NCBI RefSeq assembly: GCF_900626155.1
Contig: NZ_LR130844.1
Coordinates: forward strand, 682,061-746,060
Reading direction: 5' to 3'
Origin: Anaerococcus vaginimassiliensis
GTDB taxonomy: Bacteria > Bacillota > Clostridia > Tissierellales > Peptoniphilaceae
DNA length: 64,000 bases
The notes beneath the pieces were generated by a model. It made no database searches. It had not been told where the DNA came from and saw only the letters and a list, made by a program, of their open reading frames with translations. The stretch's first letter is position 1, and the number at the start of each line of letters is the position of its first letter. The position numbers and the translations under genes are program-made. Positions 55,701 through 64,000 of the stretch are shown here, in pieces.

Positions 55701-58700
55701 GGAACAAATAGCGGTACTCACAAAGTTACAGAAAAAGTTGAAGTGCCATTTGAAACAATAGTAGAATTTGACGACAGCCTAAAACCAGGTGAACAAAAAG
55801 TAACCCAAGAAGGTGAGTTAGGTGAAAAAACTAGGACAAATACCCTTACTATAGAAGATGGCAAGGTGACAAAAACTGAAGAAGGCGCATACACTCAAAC
55901 TAAAGCACCTGTAAATAGAATCATCAAAGTAGGTAGAAACACCGAAGGCAGCCACACTTACGAAGAAAAAATTCCATTTAAATACAATTTCTCTTATGAC
56001 GAAAATCTAAAATCAGGTGAATACGTAATAGATGTTGAAGGAAAAGAAGGAACAAGAAAGACTACTTGGACTATCAAAAACTCTGAAATAGTTGGAGATC
56101 CAAAAGTTGAGACTACTGGTCCAGTAAACGCTGTGATTAGAGTTGGTAAAAAAGACTACACTGGAGAATTTTCTCACAAAGTAACAGAAAAAATTCCATT
56201 TACAGTAAGAGTTATAGAAGATGAAACTCTAGAAGCTGGTAAGAGTGAAGTAGTAACTCAAGGACAAGCAGGTTCAAAAACTACTAAGTACACCCAAGCT
56301 ATTAAAAATGGAGAAGCTGATGGCGAACTAAAATCAGAAGAAACTGCGAGAACTGAGCCTGTAGAACACGTAATAATAGTTGGTAAGAAACCTGCTACAA
56401 ATAGTGTGACAAAAGAAAGCACTGTTCCAGTAGATATTGTTTATAAATACGACCCTAATTTGGATGTTACTGTTGCAAAACAAGGTAAATTTACTCCTGG
56501 AGAAGTAAAGACAGTTGTAACTAATGATTACAATCCAGAAACTGGCAAGATTGAATCTAAAGAAGAAACAGTGGTTAAAAATGCTACTCAAGAAATAATT
56601 GTTGGTACAAAGAAATATACTGGTGAATTTAAAAACGTAATTGAAGAAGAAATTCCATACGAAACTGAAGTTATCTTCGATGATGAACTTAAAACTGGAA
56701 CTATGGTAGTTGATCAAGCTGGTAAACCAGGAAATATCAAAAAAGAATTTATCCAACACTTTGAAAATGGTGAACAAAAATCTACAGAAGAGAAAGAACT
56801 CGAAAGAACAGAACCAGAAAAGAGAATAGTAAGAGTTGGATCTAAGACTGAAGGAACTCACCAACATAAAGAAGAAATTCCATTTGGCTACAAAGTAGTA
56901 TATGACCCTGATATAGAAGCTGGAAAATATGAAGAAGTAACTCCAGGCAGGGTTGGTGAAAGAATAACCACTTGGACAATTAAAAATTCTAAGATAGTTG
57001 GAGAACCAAAAGTTGTAGAAACTAAGCCTGTTGACGCAGTAATTAAAGTAGGAAGCAAGGACTTCACAGGTACTTTTGAAACCAAAAAGACTGACTTTAT
57101 AGAATTTGAAACAGAGTACATTGTAGACAACACTATGGAACCAGGTACAACTGAAGTAATTCAAGAAGGTGAGCATGGTGAAATAGAAACAACAGTTACT
57201 CATACAATAAAAAATGGAGAGGTAACCGAGTCTAAAGATGGTGAACCAAGGACAGTAAAAGCAGCTAAAAATAGAAAAGTGAAAGTAGGCGCTGCAAAAT
57301 CCAACGGAACACATGAATATACCAACAAGATTCCTTATGATGTAGAAGTAAGGGTAAATCCTAACCTTAAAAAGGGCGAATACAAGGTTATCCAAAAAGG
57401 AGAACCAGGAGAAGAAAAATACACCCTTACTATAGTAGATTCTAAGGTGACAAATACTTCTGAAGCATCAATAATAAAAACACCAGTTAAAGAAATTATC
57501 GAAGTAGGTAGCGAGGACTTTACTGGCTCTGTAGAATCTGTGGACAAAGACCCAATTCCATTTGAAACTGAAATCATAGTTGACCCAAGCCTAGCACCAA
57601 ATCAAATCGTAGAAGACCAAAAGGGTGAACTTGGTGAACAAGAAACTAAGATTACAAGAACAATTACAAATGGTGAAGCAGGCGAAGAAGTACGTGGAGA
57701 AACTAAAGTAATAAAAGAACCAGTTACACGAAAGTTAAGAATAGGATCAAAAACTAATGGCCAATACAAGGAAACAGAAACTATTCCATTTGAAGTAGAA
57801 GTTAGAAAAGACCCATCACTTAAAAAAGGTGAGTGGAAATATAACGAGATTAATGGAGTCAAACAAACTGGTGAAAGCGGCCTAAGAGAAAGAACACTAA
57901 CCATTGAAAATTCTCAAATAACAAACACATCAGAATACACAACAGTTAGAGAACCTAAAAAGGCTGTTATTCTTGTAGGTGACGAGGACTTTACAGGTGT
58001 TGTAAAACACACTGAACACTTTGAAATTCCATTTGAAGTTGAAGTTAGATACAACAGTGAACTTCCAGCTGGAACCAGCAAAGAAATTCAAAAAGGTGTC
58101 CAAGGTTCCTATGATATAGAATTTAACCAAAATATTAAAAATGGTGCTCCAGATGGTGAATTGCTTAAAGTTGAATCCAACAGAGTAGATCCTAAAAAGC
58201 ACATCATCGAAGTAGGAACAAAGGTAGAAACTCCTGAAAATAACTACTCCAAGGATGTGGAAGTTGAAATCGAATATGTATACGACGACACAAAAGACAA
58301 GGGAGTAGTAGAAACTGGAGAGTTAACACCTGGTAAGGTAGAAACTAAGGTTATTGATAAATACAACCCAGAAACTGGTAAAATCGAACAAACTACAGAA
58401 GAAGTGGTGACAAAGGCTAAGCAAAAAGTTATTGTAGGTACAAAAGACTTCACAGGTAAGTACGAATACAGCAAGACTTGCCCAATTCCATTTGAAGTAG
58501 AAATCATCGAAGATGACACCTTAGAAAAAGGTAAAAGTGAAGTAAAACAAAAAGGAGTACCAGGTTCTAAGACTACAAAATATGAACAAGACATTAAAAA
58601 TGGTCAGCCAGATGGTGAAGCTAGGAAAATCAGCGAAGAAACAAGTAAAGAACCTGTAAAACACATAGTTCGTGTAGGAACAAAAGCTGCTGAGCCAACA

Positions 58701-60056
58701 GAAGGTGAAACTACTAAGACTATCGAAAGAGAAATTCCTTACGAAACAAGAGTGATCTATGACGAAACCCTTGATGCGGGTAGTCAAGTTATAGAAAAAG
58801 AAGGTAAGCCAGGTAAGGAAGAATTAACCATTACTCAAAAGGTTAAGGATTCTAAGCCAGTTGGTGATCCAACAGAAGAAACAAAAACTATCACTGAGAA
58901 AGAAGATAGGGTAGTAAAAGTCGGTGTAAAACCTGTTGAAAAGATTGTAGAACTTGGTAATGATACCGAATACAGACACAACCCAGACCTAGAAGAAGGC
59001 GAAACAAGGGTAGTAGAAGAAGGTTCTAAGGGATTTGTAAAATACACCACAACCTTCAATAAGGAAACTGGTGATCTTGAAGTAACAGAAGAAAGAACTG
59101 AACCTACAAACAAGGTTGTTGAATATGGTTCTAAGACTGATGGTGAGTTTACCTACGAAAGTGAAAAGGCTTATGATATTATCATTAAAGAAAACCCAGA
59201 CCTTGAAGCTGGAAAGACCAATGTCATCCAAGAAGGAATAGTAGGTAAGACTGAAACTACTGTTAAGATTGAAAACTCTAAAGAAGTTGACAGGACTACT
59301 AAAACAATCACAGAAAAACAAGATAAGATTATAGAAATCGGAACTAAAAACGTATGTGAAATCCCACCAGTAGAACCTGAGGATCCAACCAATCCAGAAG
59401 AACCAGGCGAAGAAGATCCAAAAGATCCAGAAGAACCAGGTGAAGAAGATCCAACCGATCCAGAAATGCCGGGTGAAGAGGATCCAACTGATCCAGAAAA
59501 ACCAGGTGAAGAAGATCCAACCGATCCAGAGGACCCAGAAGATCCAAAAGACCCAGAAGAACCAGGAGAAGAAGATCCGAAAGATCCAGAAAATCCAGAA
59601 GGTGAAGATCCAAAGGATCCAGAAAAACCAGGTGAAGAAGATCCAACCGATCCAGAAAAACCAGGTGAAGAAGATCCAACCGATCCAGAAAAACCAGGTG
59701 AAGAAGGTCCAACTGATCCAGAAAAACCAGGTGAAGAAGATCCAACCGATCCAGAAGAACCAGGAAAAGAAGATCCGAAAGATCAAGAAACTCCAGGAAA
59801 GCCTGAAGATCCAAAGGATCCAAAACCAGCTGATAAAGATCCAAAAGAGTCACAAAAACCTTCTGACAAATCTAACGACGACAAGGTTATAGTACCTAGC
59901 CAACAAGTAAGCAAGGTTGTTAGTAAAGAAGGATCTAAGTCAACCTCTAAAAACAAGAGTCCAAAGACAGGTGTAACAGGTATGTCGAATGTCCTAGGAG
60001 GACTTGCTATATCTGTAGCTGGAATTCTTACAACTAGAAAGAAGAAAGAAGACTAA
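52719..60056 (+). CDS. Giant G5-repeat cell-wall surface protein with SPKTG anchor
   Basis: 2445 residues. Signal peptide about 1-27; acidic unique region about 28-200; a non-repetitive domain (about 200-640) with a likely beta-sandwich; two Rib-like repeats (about 660-855: YKDDHGNEWTVSIDE and YKDDNGNIWQVSIDE); about eighteen G5-type units of about 75 residues (856-2212); an acidic Pro-rich stalk (about 2215-2370); a basic, Ser/Lys-rich wall stretch; and SPKTG (2414-2418), a hydrophobic segment and RKKKED. This is a sortase-anchored adhesin or biofilm protein; G5 units elsewhere bind N-acetylglucosamine or zinc and form long rods. Only two cysteines exist, C1921 and C2213. Confidence 0.9.
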   Translation: MNKKKNLLALALSVSFVLGANSISYAEEDINQIPQAKEETQNLDKAVNELVVEDKEQEEVPATDKAVENLEEEKTTPVDASNKENESLQVSDAVNPENVGAIEADLPAQALDTADPNDRVQEPTDTNYSKDEKGIKDYSGSERYKETDLEPGNTNQEFDKTDAKVEKDGFKFELSNPSETSPSKTKYGYQITIDKKTGQRTYTKVYVTDSGLIPVDPGEKPMMGQGDRLTSESPNVTYKPDKNTIIEASRSQRNLNYGASEETLKHINNKDNDSTSFGFKDDYSKDNPGVKFFGGSFALGYKVNPWPNENDSLKIMKLNGEYNEKVFVQGQDIDTGIKVENIDENAKERLVGQVYHPVTGKVVPGASAYIDDNGKVHVKMPAGALKLEGGKYVVNEDSIFAKDPDYKGLTHLDVKFFARPRTKDEFTNIANTPDEFGETGTYTETGAGSADINHKGTNVKIDKQGIDRYDHYNLIGDFSLNLDDTRYYDQEFKDEDGNKIDPNESTGVNPGKKATIRILDPSTPGGTQKKGSEMDAAYKAGEATGKLKEEYLIAANKKIARELGISYDELMKEENKDKRWVIDGKSDNISYFDITAPKNAKPGDTIALPVVYTYTNGSTDTRWFHFVVQESILNKPEYAAQVNFPSEEQTSLPVITEDEKKESPARYSIKDGFDYKDDHGNEWTVSIDEKTGQVTAQPKNSGNFNGGEKLFVPVVAHYNDPKQPDEDITDETFAEFIIKQRANMTVRYNAKAGKTGDVLSSVAILNLEDEFNRKPTKFTLSTNAYKDDNGNIWQVSIDEDTGRVTTTVPDGENIDGALLNVPVIAHYFEGNTEVGTRETEAQFVASGTKNTIIHNEEIPFETEVVVVDDLAKGEWRYKKVDGVELKGKAGSKKTTYTIKDSKVVDTKVDETKPEAAVIEVGGKDFEGEVEHVEEIPFKYQVKEVDTLKKGEYEIVKPGKVGTKTTTWKIVNSEVSGEPTVTTVDAEDAIINVGKGTNSGTHKVTEKVEVPFETIVEFDDSLKPGEQKVTQEGELGEKTRTNTLTIEDGKVTKTEEGAYTQTKAPVNRIIKVGRNTEGSHTYEEKIPFKYNFSYDENLKSGEYVIDVEGKEGTRKTTWTIKNSEIVGDPKVETTGPVNAVIRVGKKDYTGEFSHKVTEKIPFTVRVIEDETLEAGKSEVVTQGQAGSKTTKYTQAIKNGEADGELKSEETARTEPVEHVIIVGKKPATNSVTKESTVPVDIVYKYDPNLDVTVAKQGKFTPGEVKTVVTNDYNPETGKIESKEETVVKNATQEIIVGTKKYTGEFKNVIEEEIPYETEVIFDDELKTGTMVVDQAGKPGNIKKEFIQHFENGEQKSTEEKELERTEPEKRIVRVGSKTEGTHQHKEEIPFGYKVVYDPDIEAGKYEEVTPGRVGERITTWTIKNSKIVGEPKVVETKPVDAVIKVGSKDFTGTFETKKTDFIEFETEYIVDNTMEPGTTEVIQEGEHGEIETTVTHTIKNGEVTESKDGEPRTVKAAKNRKVKVGAAKSNGTHEYTNKIPYDVEVRVNPNLKKGEYKVIQKGEPGEEKYTLTIVDSKVTNTSEASIIKTPVKEIIEVGSEDFTGSVESVDKDPIPFETEIIVDPSLAPNQIVEDQKGELGEQETKITRTITNGEAGEEVRGETKVIKEPVTRKLRIGSKTNGQYKETETIPFEVEVRKDPSLKKGEWKYNEINGVKQTGESGLRERTLTIENSQITNTSEYTTVREPKKAVILVGDEDFTGVVKHTEHFEIPFEVEVRYNSELPAGTSKEIQKGVQGSYDIEFNQNIKNGAPDGELLKVESNRVDPKKHIIEVGTKVETPENNYSKDVEVEIEYVYDDTKDKGVVETGELTPGKVETKVIDKYNPETGKIEQTTEEVVTKAKQKVIVGTKDFTGKYEYSKTCPIPFEVEIIEDDTLEKGKSEVKQKGVPGSKTTKYEQDIKNGQPDGEARKISEETSKEPVKHIVRVGTKAAEPTEGETTKTIEREIPYETRVIYDETLDAGSQVIEKEGKPGKEELTITQKVKDSKPVGDPTEETKTITEKEDRVVKVGVKPVEKIVELGNDTEYRHNPDLEEGETRVVEEGSKGFVKYTTTFNKETGDLEVTEERTEPTNKVVEYGSKTDGEFTYESEKAYDIIIKENPDLEAGKTNVIQEGIVGKTETTVKIENSKEVDRTTKTITEKQDKIIEIGTKNVCEIPPVEPEDPTNPEEPGEEDPKDPEEPGEEDPTDPEMPGEEDPTDPEKPGEEDPTDPEDPEDPKDPEEPGEEDPKDPENPEGEDPKDPEKPGEEDPTDPEKPGEEDPTDPEKPGEEGPTDPEKPGEEDPTDPEEPGKEDPKDQETPGKPEDPKDPKPADKDPKESQKPSDKSNDDKVIVPSQQVSKVVSKEGSKSTSKNKSPKTGVTGMSNVLGGLAISVAGILTTRKKKED
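55284..59348 (+). repeat. Array of about eighteen G5-like repeats
   Basis: Each unit of about 73-80 residues starts with an IPFETEV-like strand, has a central GEYEVVxxGxxG turn, and ends VGxKDFTG. Units are diverged (no identical long DNA copies), so the array is old. Longer-range similarity is seen, for example units 6 and 14 both contain NPETGKIE, and units 5, 13 and 15 share an IKNG-DGE block, suggesting block duplication. Confidence 0.8.
59389..59790 (+). repeat. 33-bp tandem repeats coding the EDPTDPEKPGE stalk
   Basis: About a dozen copies of an 11-residue unit (EDPTDPEKPGE and variants with KDP, EEPG, NPEG, EMPG). DNA copies are near-identical, so slippage could change stalk length between strains. 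Confidence 0.85.
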
Positions 60057-60083
60057 TAAAAAAGAGACCCTAGGGTCTCTTTT
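60057..60083. terminator. Bidirectional terminator after the surface protein
   Basis: AGAGACCC (60063-60070) pairs with GGGTCTCT (60073-60080), framed by A and T runs on both sides; it can serve both converging genes. Confidence 0.9.
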
Positions 60084-60869
60084 TTATTCATCTATTTTTT
60101 CTTTGATTTTCTTCTCCGCCTTTATCCTCAAGTTAGGGAAGGCTCTAAGGATTCTTCGCTCACTTGATTTTTCAAATATTTCCTTAAGTTTTGCTCTAGC
60201 TTCTTCGTTTCTGTGGTCGATTTCTTTTGCGAGTGGAGTATTTTCAAACTCTTCTTTTCTTTCCTTGGCATCGAAGCTTTTCTCAGCGACTCTTACCCCG
60301 ATTTTATCAGAAAATTCTCTAATCTTTTCAGATGATTCTTCGATTTGTTTGAATTTCTTGTTTATACCCAACAAAGTATTTATAGTTTGAAGAAGGTCAA
60401 CTAAGAGGACGACAGTCATTATTATGTTAAATACCAGTAAAACATTAACAGAAAAATAACTGACAAGCTTTACTATTAGAGGGTGGATTGCTTCGTATAA
60501 GATAAAGGCTAGGGCCGCCCATATTAGGGAAAACTCTAAGCATATGTAGCCACCTATATTAAGAAGCTGGTTTGAATAATCCCACCATTTTTCGTGGAAA
60601 AGTTTTTCTAAGATAAAACCTGTTATTAGTTCAAGAACTGTAGTTATTATAAAAGAAGCAAGTAGGATAATTAATTTATTCTCCCCACCAACCCACGATA
60701 AAAAACTTAAAACAAGGACGGCGCCTGTTCCGTATATTGGGCAATATGGTCCATTTAAAAATCCACTATTTATATATTTACCGCGACTCATAGCCTTGTA
60801 GGATACTTCTAATATCCACCCTACAAATGAGTATATAAAAAAGTAGCTTATAACATGTATTAATTCCAT
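60084..60869 (-). CDS. Putative ABC transporter permease (CmpB/PF06541-like)
   Basis: 261 residues. An N-terminal helix set (about 1-160, five to six helices) with FFIYSFVGWILEVSY, GPYCPIYGTGA and the EKWWDYS pattern, typical of the CmpB family; then a long cytoplasmic coiled-coil-like, Lys/Glu-rich tail (about 180-261). Function of the family is unknown despite the name. Stands alone. GGAGAAAAGT precedes the ATG. Confidence 0.78.
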   Translation of the reverse strand: MELIHVISYFFIYSFVGWILEVSYKAMSRGKYINSGFLNGPYCPIYGTGAVLVLSFLSWVGGENKLIILLASFIITTVLELITGFILEKLFHEKWWDYSNQLLNIGGYICLEFSLIWAALAFILYEAIHPLIVKLVSYFSVNVLLVFNIIMTVVLLVDLLQTINTLLGINKKFKQIEESSEKIREFSDKIGVRVAEKSFDAKERKEEFENTPLAKEIDHRNEEARAKLKEIFEKSSERRILRAFPNLRIKAEKKIKEKIDE

Positions 60870-61101
60870 AACTTTTCTCCTTATCTTTTATATAAATTAT
60901 ACCTAGCTGGTATTTTATTTCCAAGATTTGTCCTATCATTTTATATATTAACTAAGAACTATTTGAAAAATTTCAAAAATAATTTGTAATCTCAAAATTT
61001 CCTAGTATATTAACAAGCAGCTAGTAAATAGCTTAATTTTTATAAACTAAAAAAAGACAGTCGTTTTCACTAAGAAACGCCTAAAAAATCGTGAAAAAGA
61101 C

Positions 61102-61277
61102 TTGATTTTTTAATGTTTATGATGTATTATATATAAGTGCTGTGAAGCGAGATGTTGCTTATGTTCTAGGCCAAAGACATAAGGAAACTTTCGCCAAGCG
61201 AGCTTAGGAATGATCCTAAGTGATTTCCAATATTATTATCAAACGCCCGGATGGGCGTAAAGAAAGAGAGAGGGAAA
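61102..61277 (+). promoter_or_regulatory. S10 operon promoter and structured leader
   Basis: TTGATT (61102-61107), 17 bases, TATTAT (61125-61130). The leader of about 140 bases contains several hairpins, including ACGCCC-GGAT-GGGCGT (61243-61258) just before the rpsJ ribosome site and a CTTAGGA/TCCTAAG pair (61203-61220). It may carry ribosomal-protein autoregulation; which protein binds is not known here. The gap 60870-61101 has no gene and no other feature that I can support. Confidence 0.6.
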
Positions 61278-61586
61278 ATGGCTAATCAAAAGATAAGAAT
61301 TAGACTAAGAGCATATGATCACGAAGTGATTGATAGCTCAGCAGAAAAAATCGTAGAAGCGGTTAAAAGATCCGGAGCTGAAGTAAGTGGACCAATTCCA
61401 TTACCAACAGAGATAGAAAGAGTTACTATCTTAAGAGCGGTTCACAAATACAAAGACTCAAGAGAACAGTTTGAACAAAGAACACACAAGAGATTAATCG
61501 ACATCATAGGACCTAATGCAAAGACATTAGATGCACTTAAGAAATTAAACTTACCTGCAGGTGTTGATATCGAAATTAAGCTATAA
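61278..61586 (+). CDS. rpsJ: Ribosomal protein S10
   Basis: 102 residues, standard. Begins [19 protein letters not shown], with GPIPLPT and the [15 protein letters not shown] block. GAGAGGG precedes the ATG at 61278; the upstream in-frame ATG at 61251 lies in the leader hairpin and is rejected. First gene of the S10 operon. Confidence 0.97.
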   Translation: MANQKIRIRLRAYDHEVIDSSAEKIVEAVKRSGAEVSGPIPLPTEIERVTILRAVHKYKDSREQFEQRTHKRLIDIIGPNAKTLDALKKLNLPAGVDIEIKL

Positions 61587-61600
61587 CTGTAATTAGGATG

Positions 61601-61642
61601 ATTGAAGATAATCTAGTCATTAAGTAATGACAGATCATCAAT
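61601..61642 (+). promoter_or_regulatory. Hairpin between rpsJ and rplC
   Basis: ATTGA/TCAAT (61601, 61638) encloses a perfect GTCATT/AATGAC stem (61616-61621, 61626-61631). No T-run. A CTGTAATTA repeat flanks it (61587 and 61645). Possible translational control of rplC. Confidence 0.4.
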
Positions 61643-61667
61643 CCGCTGTAATTAAGGAGGTACTCAA

Positions 61668-62297
61668 GTGAAGAGTATATTTACAACAAAAGTAGGCATG
61701 ACTCAAGTCATCGACGAAGATGGAGTTATTACTCCTGTTACTGTCCTAAAAGCTGACGAAAACGTAGTTGTACAAGTTAAAACAGTAGAAACAGACGGTT
61801 ACAACGCTATTCAAGTTGGTTACATGGACAAAAAAGAAAAAAATGTTAAAAAACCAGTAAGAGAACACTTCAAAAAAGCAAATGCTGCCACAAAAAGATA
61901 TCTAAAGGAAGTTAACTTTGGAGAAGAAACTCCAGAATTAAACCTTGGTGATGTTATCACAGTTGAACAATTTGAAGCTGGAGATATCGTTGATATCGTA
62001 GCAACAAGCAAGGGTAAAGGAACTCAAGGTGCCATCAAGAGATGGAACTACGGAAGAGGTCCAGCAAGCCACGGTTCTAAATCACACAGAGTTGCAGGTG
62101 CAAGAGCTGCAGGTTCAGATCCAGCAAGAGTTTTCAAAGGTAGAAAAGGTTCAGGAAAGATGGGTAACGAAAGAGTTACTATCCAAAACATTGAAGTCGT
62201 TAAAGTAAATGTTGAAGATAACTACATCTTAGTTAAAGGTGGAGTTCCAGGACCTAAAGGCGGACTTGTTCAAATCAAACAAGCTATAAAAGCCTAA
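61668..62297 (+). CDS. rplC: Ribosomal protein L3
   Basis: 209 residues, usual. Starts with GTG at 61668, eight bases after AAGGAGG. Typical text: FTTKVGMTQVIDEDG, the loop KRWNYGRGPASHGSKSHRVAG (about 125-146) that reaches the peptidyl transferase centre, and GSGKMGNERVT. Confidence 0.97.
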   Translation: MKSIFTTKVGMTQVIDEDGVITPVTVLKADENVVVQVKTVETDGYNAIQVGYMDKKEKNVKKPVREHFKKANAATKRYLKEVNFGEETPELNLGDVITVEQFEAGDIVDIVATSKGKGTQGAIKRWNYGRGPASHGSKSHRVAGARAAGSDPARVFKGRKGSGKMGNERVTIQNIEVVKVNVEDNYILVKGGVPGPKGGLVQIKQAIKA

Positions 62298-62311
62298 TTA
62301 AGGAGGAATAA

Positions 62312-62935
62312 ATGCCTAAAGTAGATATTTTAAACATTAAGGGAGAAAATGTTGGTTCTTTAGAGCTAAACGAAACTCTATTTAATACTGAAATAAGCGA
62401 ACACACAGTTTATGAAGTAGTTAAAAACCAACTAGCAAATAAAAGACAAGGAACACAATCTGCGAAAACTCGTTCAGAGGTTCGTGGTGGTGGACGTAAA
62501 CCATTTAGACAAAAAGGAACAGGACGTGCTCGTCAAGGTTCAATCAGAGCTCCTCACTACACAGGCGGTGGAGTTGTATTTGCACCAAAACCAAGAGATT
62601 ATAGTTACAAAGTTCCAAAGAAACTAAGAAGAAAAGCATTATATTCAGTTCTTACATCAAAGGTTAATGACAATGAACTAATCGTACTTGAAGACTTAAA
62701 CCTAGAAAATGCTAAGACTAAAGAAGCAGTTGCAGTTCTTAATGCAATCGATGCTGGCAAGAAAGCATACATCGTTACAGCTGAAAATGATAGCAATGTA
62801 TATAGATCATTTAGAAATATCGAAGGTGTTGATGTTTCAGCCGCAAGCTTAATAAATGTTTATGACTTAGTAAAACACAACAAGTTAGTAATTACTAAAG
62901 ATGCAGTTGCTAAACTTGAGGAGGTATTTATCTAA
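62312..62935 (+). CDS. rplD: Ribosomal protein L4
   Basis: 207 residues, standard. Conserved loop [26 protein letters not shown] (spread over about 53-78) lines the exit tunnel. In other bacteria L4 also controls its operon. Overlaps rplW by one base. Confidence 0.97.
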   Translation: MPKVDILNIKGENVGSLELNETLFNTEISEHTVYEVVKNQLANKRQGTQSAKTRSEVRGGGRKPFRQKGTGRARQGSIRAPHYTGGGVVFAPKPRDYSYKVPKKLRRKALYSVLTSKVNDNELIVLEDLNLENAKTKEAVAVLNAIDAGKKAYIVTAENDSNVYRSFRNIEGVDVSAASLINVYDLVKHNKLVITKDAVAKLEEVFI

Positions 62936-63228
62936 TGAAATCACCTTACGAAATAATCAAAAGACCAATAATCACAGAAAAAAGCATGGAAATGCTTGAT
63001 GAGAACAAATACACTTTTGAAGTAGACAAGAATGCAAACAAACCAGAAATCAAAGCTGCAGTAGAAGCTATTTTTGACGGAGTTAAAGTTAAAAATGTAA
63101 GAACTATGAACTTTACTGGTAAATCTGTTAGAACAAGATACGGATACGGTAAAAGAGCTGACTGGAAAAAAGCTATCGTTACATTAACAGAAGATAGTGC
63201 AGAAATTGAATACTTCGATGGACTATAA
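62935..63228 (+). CDS. rplW: Ribosomal protein L23
   Basis: 97 residues. [15 protein letters not shown] at the start and [27 protein letters not shown] near the C-terminus. Docking site for trigger factor at the exit tunnel. ATG overlaps the rplD stop. Confidence 0.97.
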   Translation: MKSPYEIIKRPIITEKSMEMLDENKYTFEVDKNANKPEIKAAVEAIFDGVKVKNVRTMNFTGKSVRTRYGYGKRADWKKAIVTLTEDSAEIEYFDGL

Positions 63229-63239
63229 GGAGGGTTTAA

Positions 63240-64000
63240 ATGGCTATTAGAAAATTAAAACCATCTTCAAACGGTCATAGAAATATGTCTGTTTCAACAT
63301 TCGAAGAAATAACTACAGATAGACCAGAAAAAAGTCTTACAGTTGATCTTAAATCAAAGGGTGGTAGAAATAACACAGGTAGAACAACAGTAAGATTCCG
63401 TGGCGGCGGAGTTAAGAGAAGATATAGAATAATCGACTTTAAAAGAGATAAAGATAATATCCCAGCAAGAGTTAAAACTATAGAATACGATCCAAACAGA
63501 TCAGCAAACATTGCTCTAGTAGCATATGCAGATGGAGAAAAAAGATACATCCTTGCTCCTAAAGGACTAAAAGTAGGCGATGTAATCGAATCAGGATCTG
63601 AAGCTGATATCAAAGCAGGAAACGCTCTTGAACTTAAAGATATTCCGGTAGGTACAACAATCCACAATGTAGAGCTTAAAGCAGGAAGAGGAGCAATCCT
63701 TGTAAGAAGTGCTGGAGTTGGTGCTCAACTTATGGCTAAAGAAGGAAACTTCGCAACACTTAGACTTCCTTCAGGCGAAATGAGAATGGTTCACTTAAAC
63801 TGCAAAGCTACAATAGGAGTTGTAGGAAACTCTGAACACGAACTAATTAGAGTTGGTAAAGCTGGAAAGAGCAGATATATGGGCAAGAGACCTCACGTCA
63901 GAGGATCTGTAATGAACCCTGTTGACCATCCACATGGTGGTGGTGAAGGTAGAACACCAATTGGTAGACCAAGCCCAATGACACCATGGGGTAAAAAAGC
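63240..64000 (+). CDS. rplB: Ribosomal protein L2 (truncated by window edge)
   Basis: First 253 residues; the end lies outside the window. [18 protein letters not shown] at the start, [13 protein letters not shown] (about 58-70), and the conserved [13 protein letters not shown] loop (about 222-234) with the histidine near the peptidyl transferase centre. AAGGAGG lies before the ATG, 11 bases after rplW. Continues the S10 operon. Confidence 0.97.
   Translation, partial: MAIRKLKPSSNGHRNMSVSTFEEITTDRPEKSLTVDLKSKGGRNNTGRTTVRFRGGGVKRRYRIIDFKRDKDNIPARVKTIEYDPNRSANIALVAYADGEKRYILAPKGLKVGDVIESGSEADIKAGNALELKDIPVGTTIHNVELKAGRGAILVRSAGVGAQLMAKEGNFATLRLPSGEMRMVHLNCKATIGVVGNSEHELIRVGKAGKSRYMGKRPHVRGSVMNPVDHPHGGGEGRTPIGRPSPMTPWGKK

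Noticed and set aside
56334-57395. Long open frames on the minus strand inside the surface protein gene (also 58989-59786 and 59344-59853)
   Set aside because: They are shadows caused by the repetitive Glu/Pro/Lys/Thr coding text; they are rich in Phe, Leu and Ser, have no ribosome sites and lie opposite a continuous real gene.
59440-59892. 150-residue plus-strand frame rich in Ile, Gln and Lys
   Set aside because: It is the 33-bp repeat of the surface protein read out of frame.
52719-60056. CRISPR array or non-coding satellite suggested by tandem repeats
   Set aside because: Repeats are in one long open frame with an 11-residue or about 75-residue period and no spacers; they encode protein.

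Overview
The window looks like chromosome from a low-GC Gram-positive anaerobe of the Clostridia/Tissierellia type, most likely an Anaerococcus- or Peptoniphilus-like gut, skin or vaginal coccus. This is inferred from AT-rich codon use, GGAGG ribosome sites, oxygen-independent thiazole synthesis (ThiH), rubrerythrin and hybrid-cluster protein for oxidative and nitrosative stress, Suf-only Fe-S assembly, many PTS genes, and a huge G5-repeat wall protein with an SPKTG sorting signal. No phage, insertion sequence, CRISPR array or tRNA gene was seen. The species is not proven by this sequence.

Layout. 1-4.3 kb: end of an unrecognised gene, a MATE exporter and membrane proteins including a CPBP protease. 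4.3-8.4 kb: pgi, rubrerythrin under Fur/PerR-like boxes, nagB, and an XRE repressor with a membrane partner. 8.5-10.5 kb: a decayed DUF5301-like gene, a hypothetical gene and a DUF3021/LytTR pair. 10.6-14.4 kb: M29 aminopeptidase, oligoendopeptidase F and a formate/nitrite-type channel. 14.7-19.8 kb: translation operon gltX-cysS-rlmB-NYN nuclease, ending in an RpoD-like sigma factor where Firmicutes usually carry sigH. 20.0-25.5 kb: HPr and sufCBDSU. 25.5-30.5 kb: thiamin operon thiSFGHWME behind two stacked RNA switches, a TPP riboswitch and a terminator-embedded element that fits the HMP-PP (thiS motif) class, each with its own promoter. 30.7-35.5 kb: mglBAC-type sugar ABC transporter and a BadF/GlcNAc-type kinase. 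35.5-37 kb: glutaredoxin-like protein, folA and a HAD phosphatase. 37.2-44.2 kb: PRD regulator with a lactose/cellobiose PTS, GH1 phospho-glycosidase and a MupG/DUF871 protein. 44.3-46.7 kb: a frameshifted histidine phosphatase, a 240-bp fold-back element and two more HAD phosphatases. 46.8-50.5 kb: EIIA-Glc, then hcp behind a perfect CRP/FNR-type palindrome, a lipoprotein and a Crp/Fnr regulator. 50.6-52.4 kb: three small membrane proteins. 52.7-60.1 kb: the 2445-residue G5 surface protein. 61.1 kb to the end: start of the S10 ribosomal operon.

How it fits together. Sugar uptake (two systems) feeds glycolysis through Pgi, NagB and kinases, with HPr and EIIA-Glc as PTS parts. Thiamin genes make and salvage the thiazole half and join it to HMP-PP, but thiC, thiD and thiL are absent here, so sensing HMP-PP as well as TPP would make sense. 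Stress genes carry visible operators. The most notable signals are the tandem thiamin switches, the class-II-positioned palindrome of hcp, the two-operator XRE promoter, the 21-bp-period repeats before the LytTR gene, the G-tract frameshift and the fold-back element.
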